This document shows positions 1-8,453 of a stretch of 64,000 nt of DNA, piece after piece. Origin of the DNA: Pikeienuella piscinae (GTDB lineage Bacteria > Pseudomonadota > Alphaproteobacteria > Rhodobacterales > Rhodobacteraceae); the NCBI RefSeq assembly GCF_011044155.1, contig NZ_CP049056.1, positions 1,302,001 through 1,366,000 of the forward strand, read 5' to 3'. The position numbers and the translations under genes are program-made. The notes under the pieces were generated by a model. It was not told where the DNA came from. It did not search any database and saw nothing but the letters and a program-made list of their open reading frames with translations. Position 1 is the first letter of the stretch; each line of letters opens with the position of its first letter.

Positions 1-594
1 GCCCACGAACTGGTCGTCCGCCAACGCTTCGTCCCCCGCCGCCTCGACAATCGCGGCTGGATAGATCTTGAACGCCGCATGGGGCTGGCTCAGCTTCTCC
101 AGGAACGGTCCGGGGTTCGAGGAGAACTGGAACACAACCGTTCCGGAGTCGGGCGCGTAGACCTTTTCGACCTTTCCGCCGATCGAAGAGGCCAGCCGCG
201 CCTTCTTCATGAAGCGGTTCCAGCTGGCGACGACGTCTTCCGCGACCATCGTGCTGCCGTCGTGGAACTTGACCCCATCGAGCAGAGTGAACGTCCAGGT
301 GTTCCCGTCCTCGGTGACATCGTATCCGGTCGCGAGTTCGGGAATCAGGCCGAACTTGCTGTCATAGGTGTAGAGCGACTCGAAGAGGTGGCTGTGCATC
401 GTGCGCACGATGGTGGCGGCCGTCGCCAAGGGATCGAAGGCGTCGACCGTCTCATTGATGGCGCAGGTCAGGACGCCGCCAAACTTCGCGGTCTGGGCCC
501 GCGCCGGCGATTGTGAGATTGCGAGGCCCGCACCCACCAGCGCAGTCGAGCCGATCAGGAATTGCCGTCTCGTGGCGTAAGGATATAGCATCAT
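1..594 (-). CDS. ABC transporter substrate-binding protein, family 5 (N-terminal part; runs off the window)
   Basis: Reading the minus strand from the ATG at 594 gives an open frame of 198 codons with no stop before the window edge. The protein starts with a Tat-like signal (RRQFLIG near residues 9-15), a hydrophobic stretch, and a probable cleavage site after ARAQ near residue 34. It continues with the family hallmarks: a region like 'ETVDAFDPLATAA', then 'HLFESLYTYD', 'WTFTLLDGVKFHDGS' and 'AEDVVASWNRF'. These belong to the peptide/nickel (SBP_bac_5) binding proteins, which deliver oligopeptides or other solutes to a membrane permease. A GGGGACAA element just upstream is a reasonable ribosome binding site. 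The permease genes would be expected further left, outside the window. The substrate cannot be told from this portion. Confidence 0.85.
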   Translation of the reverse strand, partial: MMLYPYATRRQFLIGSTALVGAGLAISQSPARAQTAKFGGVLTCAINETVDAFDPLATAATIVRTMHSHLFESLYTYDSKFGLIPELATGYDVTEDGNTWTFTLLDGVKFHDGSTMVAEDVVASWNRFMKKARLASSIGGKVEKVYAPDSGTVVFQFSSNPGPFLEKLSQPHAAFKIYPAAIVEAAGDEALADDQFVG

Positions 595-830
595 TTGTCC
601 CCATTGGTCATTTCATCTAATGCGAGGCGCGTTCCGGCTCTTAGCTAACGGAAAGATTACCAGCGCAGATGCTCGATTATCCACCACAATTGTGCGCACC
701 CTGCCACATAGATTGCAAAATTCAACGGATTCTGAATGGGAACTCCACGACGAGCTTGTTGTCGTAGGGGATTGACAACGGGACGCCGCCGACGAGCGCA
801 AATCCTCGATCAGGGCGCGAGCCTTACGCT

Positions 831-1841
831 CTAGAACCGCTGACAGGTCACGGCGGCGGCGCTGGAGATCAGCTCAGCGATATCAGAAGCGTCGTACCCG
901 GCCTCGGCCAGTACTTCTTCAGTGTGCTCGCCCAACTCGGGCGGCGAGTTCCGAACGGCGCCGGCGGCCCCGTCCAGATGGAAGCCGACGCCCGGAACCT
1001 TGAAAGTCTGATCGAGCTTGGGGACGGAGATTTCCAGAAGCGCGCCGCGGTCGCGCACATGCGGCTCGTTCAGCACCTCCGGCACGTCGCGCACCTTGGA
1101 GCATGGGACTGAAGCCGCGTTGAGGCGGCGTTCCCATTCCAGCGCTGGCGATCGCAGGAACGTCTCGGCCAGAAGCGGCCCAATCTCGTCGGCAAGCTCG
1201 GGATGGTCTTTCCACTCAGCGATCCTGGGATCATCGAGCAGATCGGTGAGCCCGCACACGTCAGCCAGCCCTCTGATCTGGGCGACGGTGTTGCCGATCA
1301 CCACGATTTTCCCGTCCCGCGTATCGAAGCACCCCGAGAACGGGCTTCGCGAGAAAGGCCTGTTTCCCGCCAGCGCGGGAACCCTTCCCGCAATGGTCCA
1401 TTCGGCCACGACCGGACCCATGATCGCCAGGGTGGCGTCCAGCATGGAAGCGTCGATAATCGAACCCTTCCCGGTCCTCGTTCGCTGAATGATCGCCGTC
1501 GTGATGGCGAGGGCGGCCGATTGGCCGACGATGTAGTCGGTTATCGGCGTGCCGACCCTGAGCGGCCCGCTCGCATCGGAGCCCGTCACGGACATCAGAC
1601 CCGACATTCCCTGGATGATGTGATCGTAGGCTGGCCGTTCGACGAATGGACCATCCTGCCCATATCCGGTGATCGAACAATAGATCAGGTCCGGTTTCAG
1701 TTTGAGGAGATCCTCCGCTCCGAGTCCCAGGCTCGCGAGCTTGCCTGGCCGGAAATTTTCGACGACGACATCGCATGTGGCGGCGAGAGGCCTATCAATT
1801 CGACTTGAGCCACTAGATCGTGCTGGTCGCCGGCGCCACGG
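831..1841 (-). pseudogene. CaiB/BaiF family CoA-transferase, 5'-truncated
   Basis: From 1841 down to 831 the minus strand encodes a class III CoA-transferase that lacks its beginning. Recognisable family segments are 'DVVVENFRPGKL' (about 1740-1775), 'ITGYGQDGPF' and 'PAYDHIIQGMSG' just before the ATG at 1607, then a complete C-terminal half ending at 831. Family members are about 380-400 residues and start with a CoA-binding segment and an aspartate-containing region about 60-75 residues before the ENFRPG motif. Here two in-frame TGA codons (1848-1850 and 1842-1844) replace that part, and no other frame contains it. The ATG at 1607 would give only 258 residues. Inference: the gene lost its 5' end where it meets the degraded island to its right. 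A functional short form is unlikely because the missing part builds the interlocked-ring fold of the family. Confidence 0.7.
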
Positions 1842-2081
1842 TCACCATCAAGGTGGCGCACAGCCCTGGCAAGGGACTTGGGTCTTGACGGAGGATGGGG
1901 CCGGAAGGCCCCCGGAAATGGGAAAGAAATGCGCGGCTTCCATTGAGCCGCGCTCAGCCAGAGGGGTGCATCAAGCACGCCGACGATCACGCAAGGGATG
2001 GAAGCCGTAAGGCTGAGACGCCTTTCGGGGCGGCTCGGTTCACGACAGCCCGACCCGAAGGGGTGCGCATTAGCCGAATTT

Positions 2082-3299
2082 TTAAAGGAAGTTCAGTGTT
2101 CCGCTATCGCGGGTAGAGAATTTTCCGACGAAAACGTCATCGTCAAGCTCGGGTGAAGGCATTGCAGTTGCCAAGATGATTTGGTGCTCTACCTCGCTTG
2201 CGTTAGAGATACGAACCACCTGCTGTTGGAAGTTGTGGCTTCTCTCTTGCTCCATCCCTTTATCCTCGGTGATATCGATCATGAGAAACCTAGGATGACG
2301 AAACTTCTCGTCCTCAAGTGCGGCGGCCAGGACTCCAACCAAGAAGGACGTTTTGAGCACAACACGCGAGCTTGCTGAGAAATAGGTGTGATCATCCACC
2401 GTGATGGTATTCTTGGCGAAAGAAAAATCCACACGCTGAGGGTCTTCAAACGAGTCCTGCCTCTTTAAATCCCCCTTCAACATCTCAATCGTCTTCTTCT
2501 ATATAGCGCTTCGAGCGGTGCGCAGCCTCGTGGTCTGGCTGCGTTTGAGCGCTTCAATTCTGGCGTCAAGGTCCTTCCGCTCTGCATCCAAAGAGGCCTT
2601 TCGTGCCGACAAGTCGCCAATACGATTTGCGAGCTTGAGCTGCTCGTCAGTATCCTCGATGGATTTGTCTATGTACCCGAGTTTGCGGTGTAGCTCCCGG
2701 ATTTGCTCTCTCACCTTTGAAGTGAGAAGAACTCGCAACTCGGAAAGTTCCTTCGCTTTAAGCTTCCACTGACCTTCAATAGTGGCATATTTAGCTTGAA
2801 GATTCTTAAGGCGATCCCGCCTTACGTCTTGCAGACGCTCTGATTGCTTAATTTGAATAGACAGGTCATTGAATAGTCCGACGACACGATCTTGCGCTCG
2901 CTCAGCGTCGAGCGGTGTTTTGTACAAATGACACGCTACAACGGATTCATCTTGCTCAAGTATTGCAGCGTAACATGAGGGGCAAGTCGAGAAATGTATC
3001 GTCTCCACGAGAGAGGACGCTAAATCGGCGTCTTTGAGGGCCTCAAGCCTTCGATGAAGCGTCATAATGAAATCGTCTGAATCAGCAATTTCAAATTCGA
3101 CTGCTCCAATTGCCTCCCTGGTATCTTGAAGTTGCTCCTGGAGTCCTTGAACTTGCTTAAAGACGGATTTTTGGGCGTTGATTGTGATTTTATCCGTGGA
3201 TTGTTTGGCGTAAAATTCCTCTTCAGCGGATGCAATGTCCTGAAGAAGCTTCTCGCGCTCAGTTATGAGAGATTTCTTTTTCTGCTGAACCCACTCTAA
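2082..3299 (-). pseudogene. SMC/Rad50-like ATPase with zinc-hook coiled coil, disrupted
   Basis: The minus strand from 3299 to 2082 encodes the coiled-coil arms and C-terminal lobe of an SMC-like ATPase. The first arm begins at the IS5 boundary ('LEWVQQKKKSLI'). A CPSC pair lies at 2973-2984, followed by CHLYK at 2922-2933, where a zinc hook would normally show a second Cys pair, so the last ligand looks mutated to Tyr. A second long coiled arm follows, then the C-terminal lobe with 'FSASSRVVLK', 'RHPRFLMIDI' (Walker B-like) and 'EDKGMEQERS'. A TAG at 2499-2501 interrupts the frame five codons before the ATG at 2483; a nearby frameshift is equally possible. The N-terminal P-loop domain is absent, replaced by the insertion sequence. 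The gene is clearly dead in this genome. The intact ancestor probably belonged to a defence or repair module. Confidence 0.65.
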
Positions 3300-4231
3300 G
3301 AGCCTGCCCCGAAATGAGTTGAGCGATATCAGAGGGTTGTGATTCACGTCGGTTTGCAACGACTGACGGAGGCCCGATGCCCTGGGATGATATCGCCCGC
3401 GCGGAATATGCGCGACGGTCAGCGCGCTATGCAAGCGACCTGACGGATCGGGAATGGGAGGTGATCGCCGCCTACATGCCTGATCGACGCGGTCTGGGCC
3501 GCCCGCGCACGACCGATCTGCGGGAGGTGATGAACGCGATCCTTTACATCGCCTCGACCGGCTGCCCTTGGCGCTATCTACCGACGGAGTTTCCGCCTGT
3601 TTCGACCGTGCAGCGTTACTTCTACCGCTGGCGGGACGAAGGCTTCTGGCCCGCACTCAACAATGCGCTGGTGATGGTGTCACGGGAGCTGGAGGGGCGC
3701 GAGGCGTCTCCGACCGCAGGCGTGATCGACAGTCAGAGCGTGAAAACCACAGAGGCGGGAGGGGTTTGCGGCTACGACGCTGGGAAAAAGATCAGGGGCC
3801 GCAAGCGCCACATGGTGGTCGATACGATTGGGCTGATGGTTGGCCTGGTCGTTCACGGCGCCGGCGTGCAGGACCGCGACGGCGCCCCGCTCGTGCTGGC
3901 GTCCATCCGCAGACGCTGGCCGTGGCTGCGCCACGTCTTCGCAGACGGCGGCTATGCCGGGAAGAAACTGCGCCGCGCCCTGACCGGGTTCGGCGACTGG
4001 CGCATCGAGATCATCAAGCGATCTGATCGCGCCGAAGGGTTCGAGATCATTCCAAGGCGATGGGTTGTCGAGCGCACCTTCGCATGGCTTGGAAGATGCC
4101 GCCGTCTCGCCAAGGACTGGGAGCGATCCATCGCCTCGTCAGAGGCGTGGGCGAACGTCGCGCATATCCGACTGCTCACCAGACGCCTCGCAAGGTATTG
4201 TTATGTTTGACCGAGTTTCGAGCCAGGCTCT
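3299..4231 (+). mobile_element. IS5-family insertion sequence, single ORF
   Basis: The element is bounded by imperfect terminal inverted repeats. The left end begins AGAGCCTGCCCCGAAAT at 3299; the right end, read inward from 4231, begins AGAGCCTGGCTCGAAAC, a match at 14 of 17 positions. It encodes one complete transposase on the plus strand. IS5-family elements normally duplicate a short TNA-type target. Here the flanking triplets (CTA on the left, GAG on the right) do not match. The two flanks also carry pieces of two different genes, so the element probably sits at the edge of a deletion or rearrangement. Confidence 0.8.
3377..4210 (+). CDS. IS5-family DDE transposase
   Basis: This 277-residue protein is a full-length single-frame IS5-type transposase. 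The N-terminal region has the 'LTDREWEVIAAYMP' and 'GRPRTTDLREVMNAI' segments of the DUF4096 helix-turn-helix domain, followed by 'TGCPWRYLP' and 'WRDEGFW'. The catalytic domain carries the first Asp in 'GVIDSQSVKTTE', the second in 'VFADGGYAGKK', and a C-terminal 'WVVERTFAWLGRCRRL' with the catalytic Glu and the Y/R-x-K-type helix. It starts 78 bp inside the left inverted repeat and stops about 20 bp before the right one. No frameshift or stop is visible, so the element may still be able to transpose. Confidence 0.92.
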   Translation: MPWDDIARAEYARRSARYASDLTDREWEVIAAYMPDRRGLGRPRTTDLREVMNAILYIASTGCPWRYLPTEFPPVSTVQRYFYRWRDEGFWPALNNALVMVSRELEGREASPTAGVIDSQSVKTTEAGGVCGYDAGKKIRGRKRHMVVDTIGLMVGLVVHGAGVQDRDGAPLVLASIRRRWPWLRHVFADGGYAGKKLRRALTGFGDWRIEIIKRSDRAEGFEIIPRRWVVERTFAWLGRCRRLAKDWERSIASSEAWANVAHIRLLTRRLARYCYV

Positions 4232-4293
4232 GAGACCTCGACGCCAAGCTCCGTGAGCAACGCATCATCATCGTCGGTGAACTGCTTAGCCAT
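4232..4293 (-). pseudogene. 5' end of a GIY-YIG (T5orf172-type) nuclease gene, cut by the IS5 element
   Basis: An ATG at 4293 on the minus strand overlaps the end of the helicase remnant by 8 bp and opens a frame (MAKQFTDDDDALLTELGVEV) that is cut after 20 codons by the IS5 right end at 4231. An acidic stretch followed by 'LLxELGVEV' resembles, from memory of the family, the start of GIY-YIG nucleases that sit immediately after a DEAD/DEAH helicase gene in many proteobacteria. Only the first 20 residues survive, so the assignment rests on this short match plus the gene overlap. Confidence 0.4.
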
Positions 4294-4750
4294 TGGCCGC
4301 CTCCGCTTTCATGCGTGCGAGGAAGGCGACGCCTTCCGCCATCTTCTTCTCCCAGGCATCTTGGGATGTGATCAAAGGCAAGTGACCGCGTTCTTGTTTG
4401 AACTTCAAGGCTCGTTTGGCCAGATCGCGTGCTTCGTCGGGTGTGAGTTGAACTTTCTTAGCCGATATCACAGCAGCGACCTGTTTCAGGCTTTCCTCAC
4501 TCATAATCTTGGCCAGTATGGCATAGGCCTCACTGAACGGATTGATACGGTCGATCAGATCGATGTCGAGTTCGCGCACATCCATCGCAAATTTCCGAAC
4601 ACCGTCGATTAGCGCCGTGTTAGCGCTTGGCTCAGACTCTCCTTCGCCCACAGCAATCTCTTTGGCTTTCTGGGTCAAGTTGAGGGCCGCAATGGCGTGT
4701 TGGCGCACCGCTTCTTGATCCGCCGCGCCGATATCAAGGAAGGGGCAGAA
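4286..4750 (-). pseudogene. C-terminal fragment of a DEAD/DEAH-box helicase
   Basis: The minus strand between about 4750 and 4286 encodes roughly 150 residues of coherent protein. It includes 'AIAALNLTQKAKEIAVGEG', 'NPFSEAYAILAKIMSEES', 'LTPDEARDLAKRALKF' and a basic tail 'DAWEKKMAEGVAFLARMK'. This fits the C-terminal tail of large helicases that precede GIY-YIG nuclease genes; the helicase motifs themselves are missing. Its upstream end meets the serine recombinase remnant, which runs the other way, at about 4740-4755, so this is a recombination junction and not a natural start. The Met codon at 4771 lies in recombinase-derived sequence. Identification is from remembered family features, so it is moderate at best. 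Confidence 0.4.
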
Positions 4751-5284
4751 GCTCTCCTGCGTAGCCTGCAACCCGCTGCGCAGCTCTTCAAGCTCGCAAA
4801 GGCGATCTTCACCGATATCTGGGAGATGCGCCGCGCTGACGCCCTTGGGGCGCAGAAAGCTCTGGAAGCACAGGTCATTGATACCAGCAAGCAGATCGAT
4901 AATCTGCTCGACCGTATCATGATTTCGTCCAGCCCGTCCGTGATCGGGGCGTATGAAAAGCGTATCGAAGAGCTAGAACGCGAGAAGATCCGACTGGCAG
5001 AACGGGCCGAGTCGGCGGTGCCGAGCGAGGCACGCCTGAGCGAATTTATCGAACCGGCCATGGCATTCCTGGCAAGTCTTTGGAATATTTATAAAAATGG
5101 CAACGTTGCCCTCAAGAGAACGGTACTCAAATTGGCCTTTGCAGAGCCACTGAGGTATAGCCGGAATGAGGGTTATCGAACCGCTGAAACCACCTTTCCT
5201 TTCAAGGTGTTAGCGGATTTTTCATCCCTAAAGTGCGGGATGGTGGGACGTACTGGATTCGAACCAGTGACCCCAGCGATGTGA
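4742..5284 (+). pseudogene. large serine recombinase, C-terminal fragment
   Basis: The plus strand encodes about 180 residues matching the end of resolvase-type large serine recombinases: 'LLRSLQPAAQLFKLAKA', a coiled coil around 'ALEAQVIDTSKQIDNLLDRI', 'SPSVIGAYEKRIEELE', and the closing 'LKLAFAEPLRYSRNEGYRT...FPFKVLADFS'. The catalytic N-terminal domain (with the nucleophilic Ser) and the recombinase/zinc-ribbon region are absent, so it cannot act. The frame runs on through 'VGRTGFEPVTPAM', which is simply the tRNA-Val gene read antisense, and stops at 5282-5284 inside that tRNA. The recombinase therefore ended at its own attachment site. It marks this tRNA as the integration point of a now decayed element. 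Confidence 0.7.
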
Positions 5285-5316
5285 ACACTGTGCTCTACCA
5301 ACTGAGCTAACGTCCC
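5241..5316 (-). tRNA. tRNA-Val (anticodon CAC)
   Basis: The minus strand folds as a complete cloverleaf of 76 nt. The acceptor stem GGGACGT pairs with ACGTCCC, followed by discriminator A and an encoded CCA (5241-5243). The D arm contains AGTTGGTAGA. The anticodon stem CAGTG/CGCTG encloses loop TTCACAT with anticodon CAC. The T arm contains GGTTCGAATCC. CAC reads GTG valine codons. The antisense strand of its 3' half encodes the end of the adjacent recombinase remnant, marking it as an integration site. Confidence 0.95.
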
Positions 5317-5351
5317 GCCGGCGCGGTGATTAAGTCCGGGTCGCCGGGGCG

Positions 5352-6026
5352 TCAAGCTGATTCCCTAATCAAGCCGTCGATCAGGGTCGGCAACTCGGCG
5401 AAATCGGCGAAGACCGCTTCGGGCGCAAGCTCGGCGACAGGCGCCGGCGAAAACCCGTGTTCGTAGAGGACGCAGGCGACTCCCGCGGCGCCCGCCGCGT
5501 CCCGGTCCGTCGCGGTATCGCCGATCATCACCGCCTGTGCGGGCGCGCCGCCGAGCCGACCAATGGTTTCGAGCACATGGCGCGGATCGGGCTTGCGGAC
5601 CGGAAGGCTGTCCGCCCCAAGAAGCGCCCCGTAGCGCGCCGCGCCGCCAAGCCGGTCGATCAATGTCCGGGCCAGCCGCTCAGGCTTGTTGGTGCAGATG
5701 CCGACCCGCCAGCCGGCTTCTATCAGCGCGTCGACGGCGGCCTCCGCGCCGGGGAAATAACGGCTTTCCTCGGCGATCCGTATCTCATAGGCGTCCAGAA
5801 AGGCCGGGTAGGCGGCGAGGATCTGATCGTCGGTAATCTCCCGTCCGGCCTGCGCCGCGGCATGACGCATCAGACCGCGCCCCCCGCGCCCGGCGGCGGC
5901 GCGCGCCTCGACGGGATCGAGCCTGGGCAGGTCAAACCGGTGCGCAACCGCGTTCATCGCCCCAATCAGGTCATCCGCCGTATCGACGAGCGTGCCGTCC
6001 AGATCGAAGATCGCGCTGCGGATCAT
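5352..6026 (-). CDS. gph: phosphoglycolate phosphatase (HAD superfamily)
   Basis: This 224-residue protein has the full HAD subfamily IA layout. Motif I is 'FDLDGTLVDTADDL' near residues 7-20, with nucleophile and acid Asp. A helical cap follows, then 'GICTNKPERLA' (motif II Thr), 'VRKPDP' (motif III Lys) and 'MIGDTATDRDAAGAAG' (motif IV). The length and the 'D.....DL..A.N......GLP.L' start are those of Gph, which removes 2-phosphoglycolate formed by DNA repair or oxygenase activity. It lies 35 bp downstream of the tRNA-Val gene on the same strand. Other small phosphoesters (for example a PPi or sugar phosphatase role) cannot be excluded from sequence alone. Confidence 0.82.
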   Translation of the reverse strand: MIRSAIFDLDGTLVDTADDLIGAMNAVAHRFDLPRLDPVEARAAAGRGGRGLMRHAAAQAGREITDDQILAAYPAFLDAYEIRIAEESRYFPGAEAAVDALIEAGWRVGICTNKPERLARTLIDRLGGAARYGALLGADSLPVRKPDPRHVLETIGRLGGAPAQAVMIGDTATDRDAAGAAGVACVLYEHGFSPAPVAELAPEAVFADFAELPTLIDGLIRESA

Positions 6027-6164
6027 ATGGGCCCCCTTGCTGGATTCGCGCGAAGCTTAACCCTGCGCAAGGCTTGGCGAAACAAGGCGGCGAGCGCAAG
6101 GCTGGACAGGGCCGCGCCATGGTGTTCTTCGTAAGGCGCGGCAAGCGCGGGAAGGAGCGACGCC

Positions 6165-7358
6165 ATGACCACTTTCATCGACGACATCGCCAGGCGGCTG
6201 GAAACGCTCCGCTCGGACGGGCTCTTCAAGGCGGAGCGGGTCATCGCCACCCCGCAGCGCGGCGAAGTCGCGATCGAAGGCGAAGCCGAAAACACCGCAA
6301 TCAACCTTTGCGCGAACAACTATCTCGGTCTCTCGGACCATCCCGCGCTGGTGGAGGCCGCGCGCACGGCGCTGGAGCGCTGGGGCTACGGCATGTCCTC
6401 GGTCCGGTTCATCTGCGGCACTCAGGCCCCGCACAAAGCGCTGGAGGCCCGGCTCGCAGATTTCCTCGGTTTCGAGGACGCGGTGCTCTATTCATCCTGT
6501 TTCGACGCGAACGCCGGGCTGTTCGAGACGCTACTCGGCCCCGAGGACGCGATCATATCCGACGCGCTCAACCACGCCTCGATCATCGACGGCGTGCGGC
6601 TGGCGAAGGCGCGACGCTATCGCTACGCCAATGGCGATATGGCGGCGTTGGAGGCGCGCCTGCGCGAGGCCGCGGACGCCCGCTATCGGCTGGTCGTCAC
6701 CGATGGCGTCTTCTCGATGGACGGTCATGTCGCCAAGCTCGGCGCGATCTGCGATCTGGCGGAAAAGCATGACGCGATGGTGATGGTGGACGACAGCCAC
6801 GCCGTCGGCTTCTTGGGCGCGGCCGGGCGCGGCAGCCATGAGCATTGCGGCGTGATGGGCCGGGTCGACATCATGACCGGCACGCTGGGCAAGGCGCTCG
6901 GCGGCGCTTCTGGCGGCTATACGGTCGCCCGGCGCGAAGTGGCCGAGTGGCTGCGCCAGCGCTCGCGCCCCTACCTGTTTTCCAACGCCCTCGCTCCGGC
7001 GATCACCGCGACGACGCTGAAAGCGCTGGACCTGATCGAGAATTCAGACGACCTGCGCGCAGGGCTGGCCCGCAACACCACGCATTTCCGCGACCGGATG
7101 AGCGCGCTCGGCTTCGAGATCGTTCCGGGCGATCACCCGATCGCGCCGGTGATGTTGCGCGACCCGAAACTGGCGCAGGAGATGGCCTCACGGCTGATGG
7201 AGCGCGGCGTCTTCGTCACCGCCTTCTCCTTCCCCGTCGTGCCGCGCGGCGAGGACCGCATCCGTACGCAGATGACGGCGGCGCACGACCTTCCGACGCT
7301 GGACCGCGCCATCGACGCCTTCGCCGTCGTCGGGCGGGAGTTGGGAGTGATCCGATGA
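6165..7358 (+). CDS. kbl: 2-amino-3-ketobutyrate CoA ligase (glycine C-acetyltransferase)
   Basis: This 397-residue PLP enzyme of the alpha-oxoamine synthase family cleaves 2-amino-3-oxobutyrate with CoA into glycine and acetyl-CoA. Recognisable features are '[12 protein letters not shown]' near residue 50, '[13 protein letters not shown]', '[13 protein letters not shown]', '[12 protein letters not shown]', the PLP-contact Asp/His in '[10 protein letters not shown]', and the Schiff-base Lys in '[14 protein letters not shown]' near residue 243. The length equals the usual Kbl. An AAGGAG ribosome site precedes the ATG. The stop codon overlaps the start of tdh (ATGA), so the two enzymes of the threonine-to-glycine route are translationally coupled. 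Confidence 0.95.
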   Translation: MTTFIDDIARRLETLRSDGLFKAERVIATPQRGEVAIEGEAENTAINLCANNYLGLSDHPALVEAARTALERWGYGMSSVRFICGTQAPHKALEARLADFLGFEDAVLYSSCFDANAGLFETLLGPEDAIISDALNHASIIDGVRLAKARRYRYANGDMAALEARLREAADARYRLVVTDGVFSMDGHVAKLGAICDLAEKHDAMVMVDDSHAVGFLGAAGRGSHEHCGVMGRVDIMTGTLGKALGGASGGYTVARREVAEWLRQRSRPYLFSNALAPAITATTLKALDLIENSDDLRAGLARNTTHFRDRMSALGFEIVPGDHPIAPVMLRDPKLAQEMASRLMERGVFVTAFSFPVVPRGEDRIRTQMTAAHDLPTLDRAIDAFAVVGRELGVIR

Positions 7359-8392
7359 AAAACACCATGCGGGCGCTGGTGAAGGCGACGGCGGCGCCGG
7401 GCCTTGAACTCCGCGATGAGCCGGCGCCGGAGCTCGGCCCGTCCGATGTGCTGATCCGGGTCAGAAAGACCGCGATCTGCGGCACGGATGTGCATATCTG
7501 GAACTGGGACGAATGGTCGGCGAAGACCGTGCCCGTCCCGCTCGTGACGGGGCATGAGTTCTGCGGCGAGATCGCCGCGATCGGCGGATCGGTCACGAAA
7601 CTCACTGTCGGCCAGCGGGTTTCGGGCGAAGGGCACATTACCTGCGGACGCTGCCGGAACTGCCGCGCCGGACGCGGGCATCTCTGCCGCAACACGCTTG
7701 GCGTCGGCGTGCAGCGCCCTGGCGCCTTCGCCGACTATCTGAGCCTGCCAGAGGCGAATGTCGTCCCGATCCCGGATGATATCCCGGACGAGGTCGCGGC
7801 GATCTTCGACCCGTTCGGCAACTCCGTCCACACCGCACTCAGCTTCGACATGGTCGGTGAAGACGTGCTGGTGACCGGCGCCGGCCCGATCGGGATTATG
7901 GGCGCGATGGTCGCCCGGCGGGCCGGGGCCCGAAAGGTCGTCATCACCGATATCAACGAGGACCGCCTCGCGCTCGCCCGCAGCATGGGGATCGAACACG
8001 CGGTCAACCCGTCCCGGACCACGCTGCGCGAGGTGATGGCGGAGATCGGCATGTCCGAAGGGTTCGATGTGGGGCTGGAGATGTCCGGCGCCGCGCCGGC
8101 GGTGCGCGACATGATCGAGGCGATGAACAATGGCGGCAAGATCGCCCTTCTGGGCATCGCTCCGGTCGAGTTCGCGATCGACTGGAACAAGGTCATTTTC
8201 AAGATGCTCACGATCAAGGGGATCTACGGGCGCGAGATTTTTGAGACCTGGTACAAGATGATCGGCCTCGTCCAAGGCGGCCTCGACCTCACACCGCTGA
8301 TCACCCATCGGCTGCCGGTCGCGGATTTTCGCGAAGGGTTCGAGCTGATGCGCGCCGGGACCTGCGGCAAGGTGGTGCTGGACTGGAGCTGA
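7355..8392 (+). CDS. tdh: L-threonine 3-dehydrogenase
   Basis: This 345-residue zinc-dependent MDR dehydrogenase oxidises L-threonine to 2-amino-3-oxobutyrate using NAD, feeding Kbl. The catalytic zinc region is '[12 protein letters not shown]' and 'VTGHEFCGE'. The structural zinc lobe has four cysteines in '[15 protein letters not shown]'. The nucleotide fold shows '[19 protein letters not shown]' with 'ITDIN' supplying the acidic residue for NAD. The C-terminus contains '[14 protein letters not shown]', a signature of bacterial Tdh. The start at 7355 overlaps the kbl stop by 4 bp and gives the expected length; an upstream extension of the frame is antisense-like noise over kbl and was not used. 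Confidence 0.95.
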   Translation: MKNTMRALVKATAAPGLELRDEPAPELGPSDVLIRVRKTAICGTDVHIWNWDEWSAKTVPVPLVTGHEFCGEIAAIGGSVTKLTVGQRVSGEGHITCGRCRNCRAGRGHLCRNTLGVGVQRPGAFADYLSLPEANVVPIPDDIPDEVAAIFDPFGNSVHTALSFDMVGEDVLVTGAGPIGIMGAMVARRAGARKVVITDINEDRLALARSMGIEHAVNPSRTTLREVMAEIGMSEGFDVGLEMSGAAPAVRDMIEAMNNGGKIALLGIAPVEFAIDWNKVIFKMLTIKGIYGREIFETWYKMIGLVQGGLDLTPLITHRLPVADFREGFELMRAGTCGKVVLDWS

Positions 8393-8453
8393 CACGCGAT
8401 ACGGTCGTCCCACGGCCTTTCCGCGTCCTCGAAACGCCTGTATTGGTCACGCC

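Noticed and set aside
613-801. A 62-codon minus-strand frame between the binding protein and CaiB genes.
   Set aside because: It has no family features or ribosome site, and it lies in AT-richer intergenic DNA upstream of the binding protein gene.
2499-2501. Amber codons in the SMC-like and PrtN-like genes as evidence of stop codon recoding.
   Set aside because: Both genes lie in decayed islands with other lesions, no suppressor tRNA is seen, and core genes in the window show no internal TAG. Simple decay explains them.
5241-5284. The 'GRTGFEPVTPAM' end as a protein domain.
   Set aside because: This is the antisense translation of the tRNA-Val 3' half, a common artefact, and not evidence for an extra domain of the recombinase.
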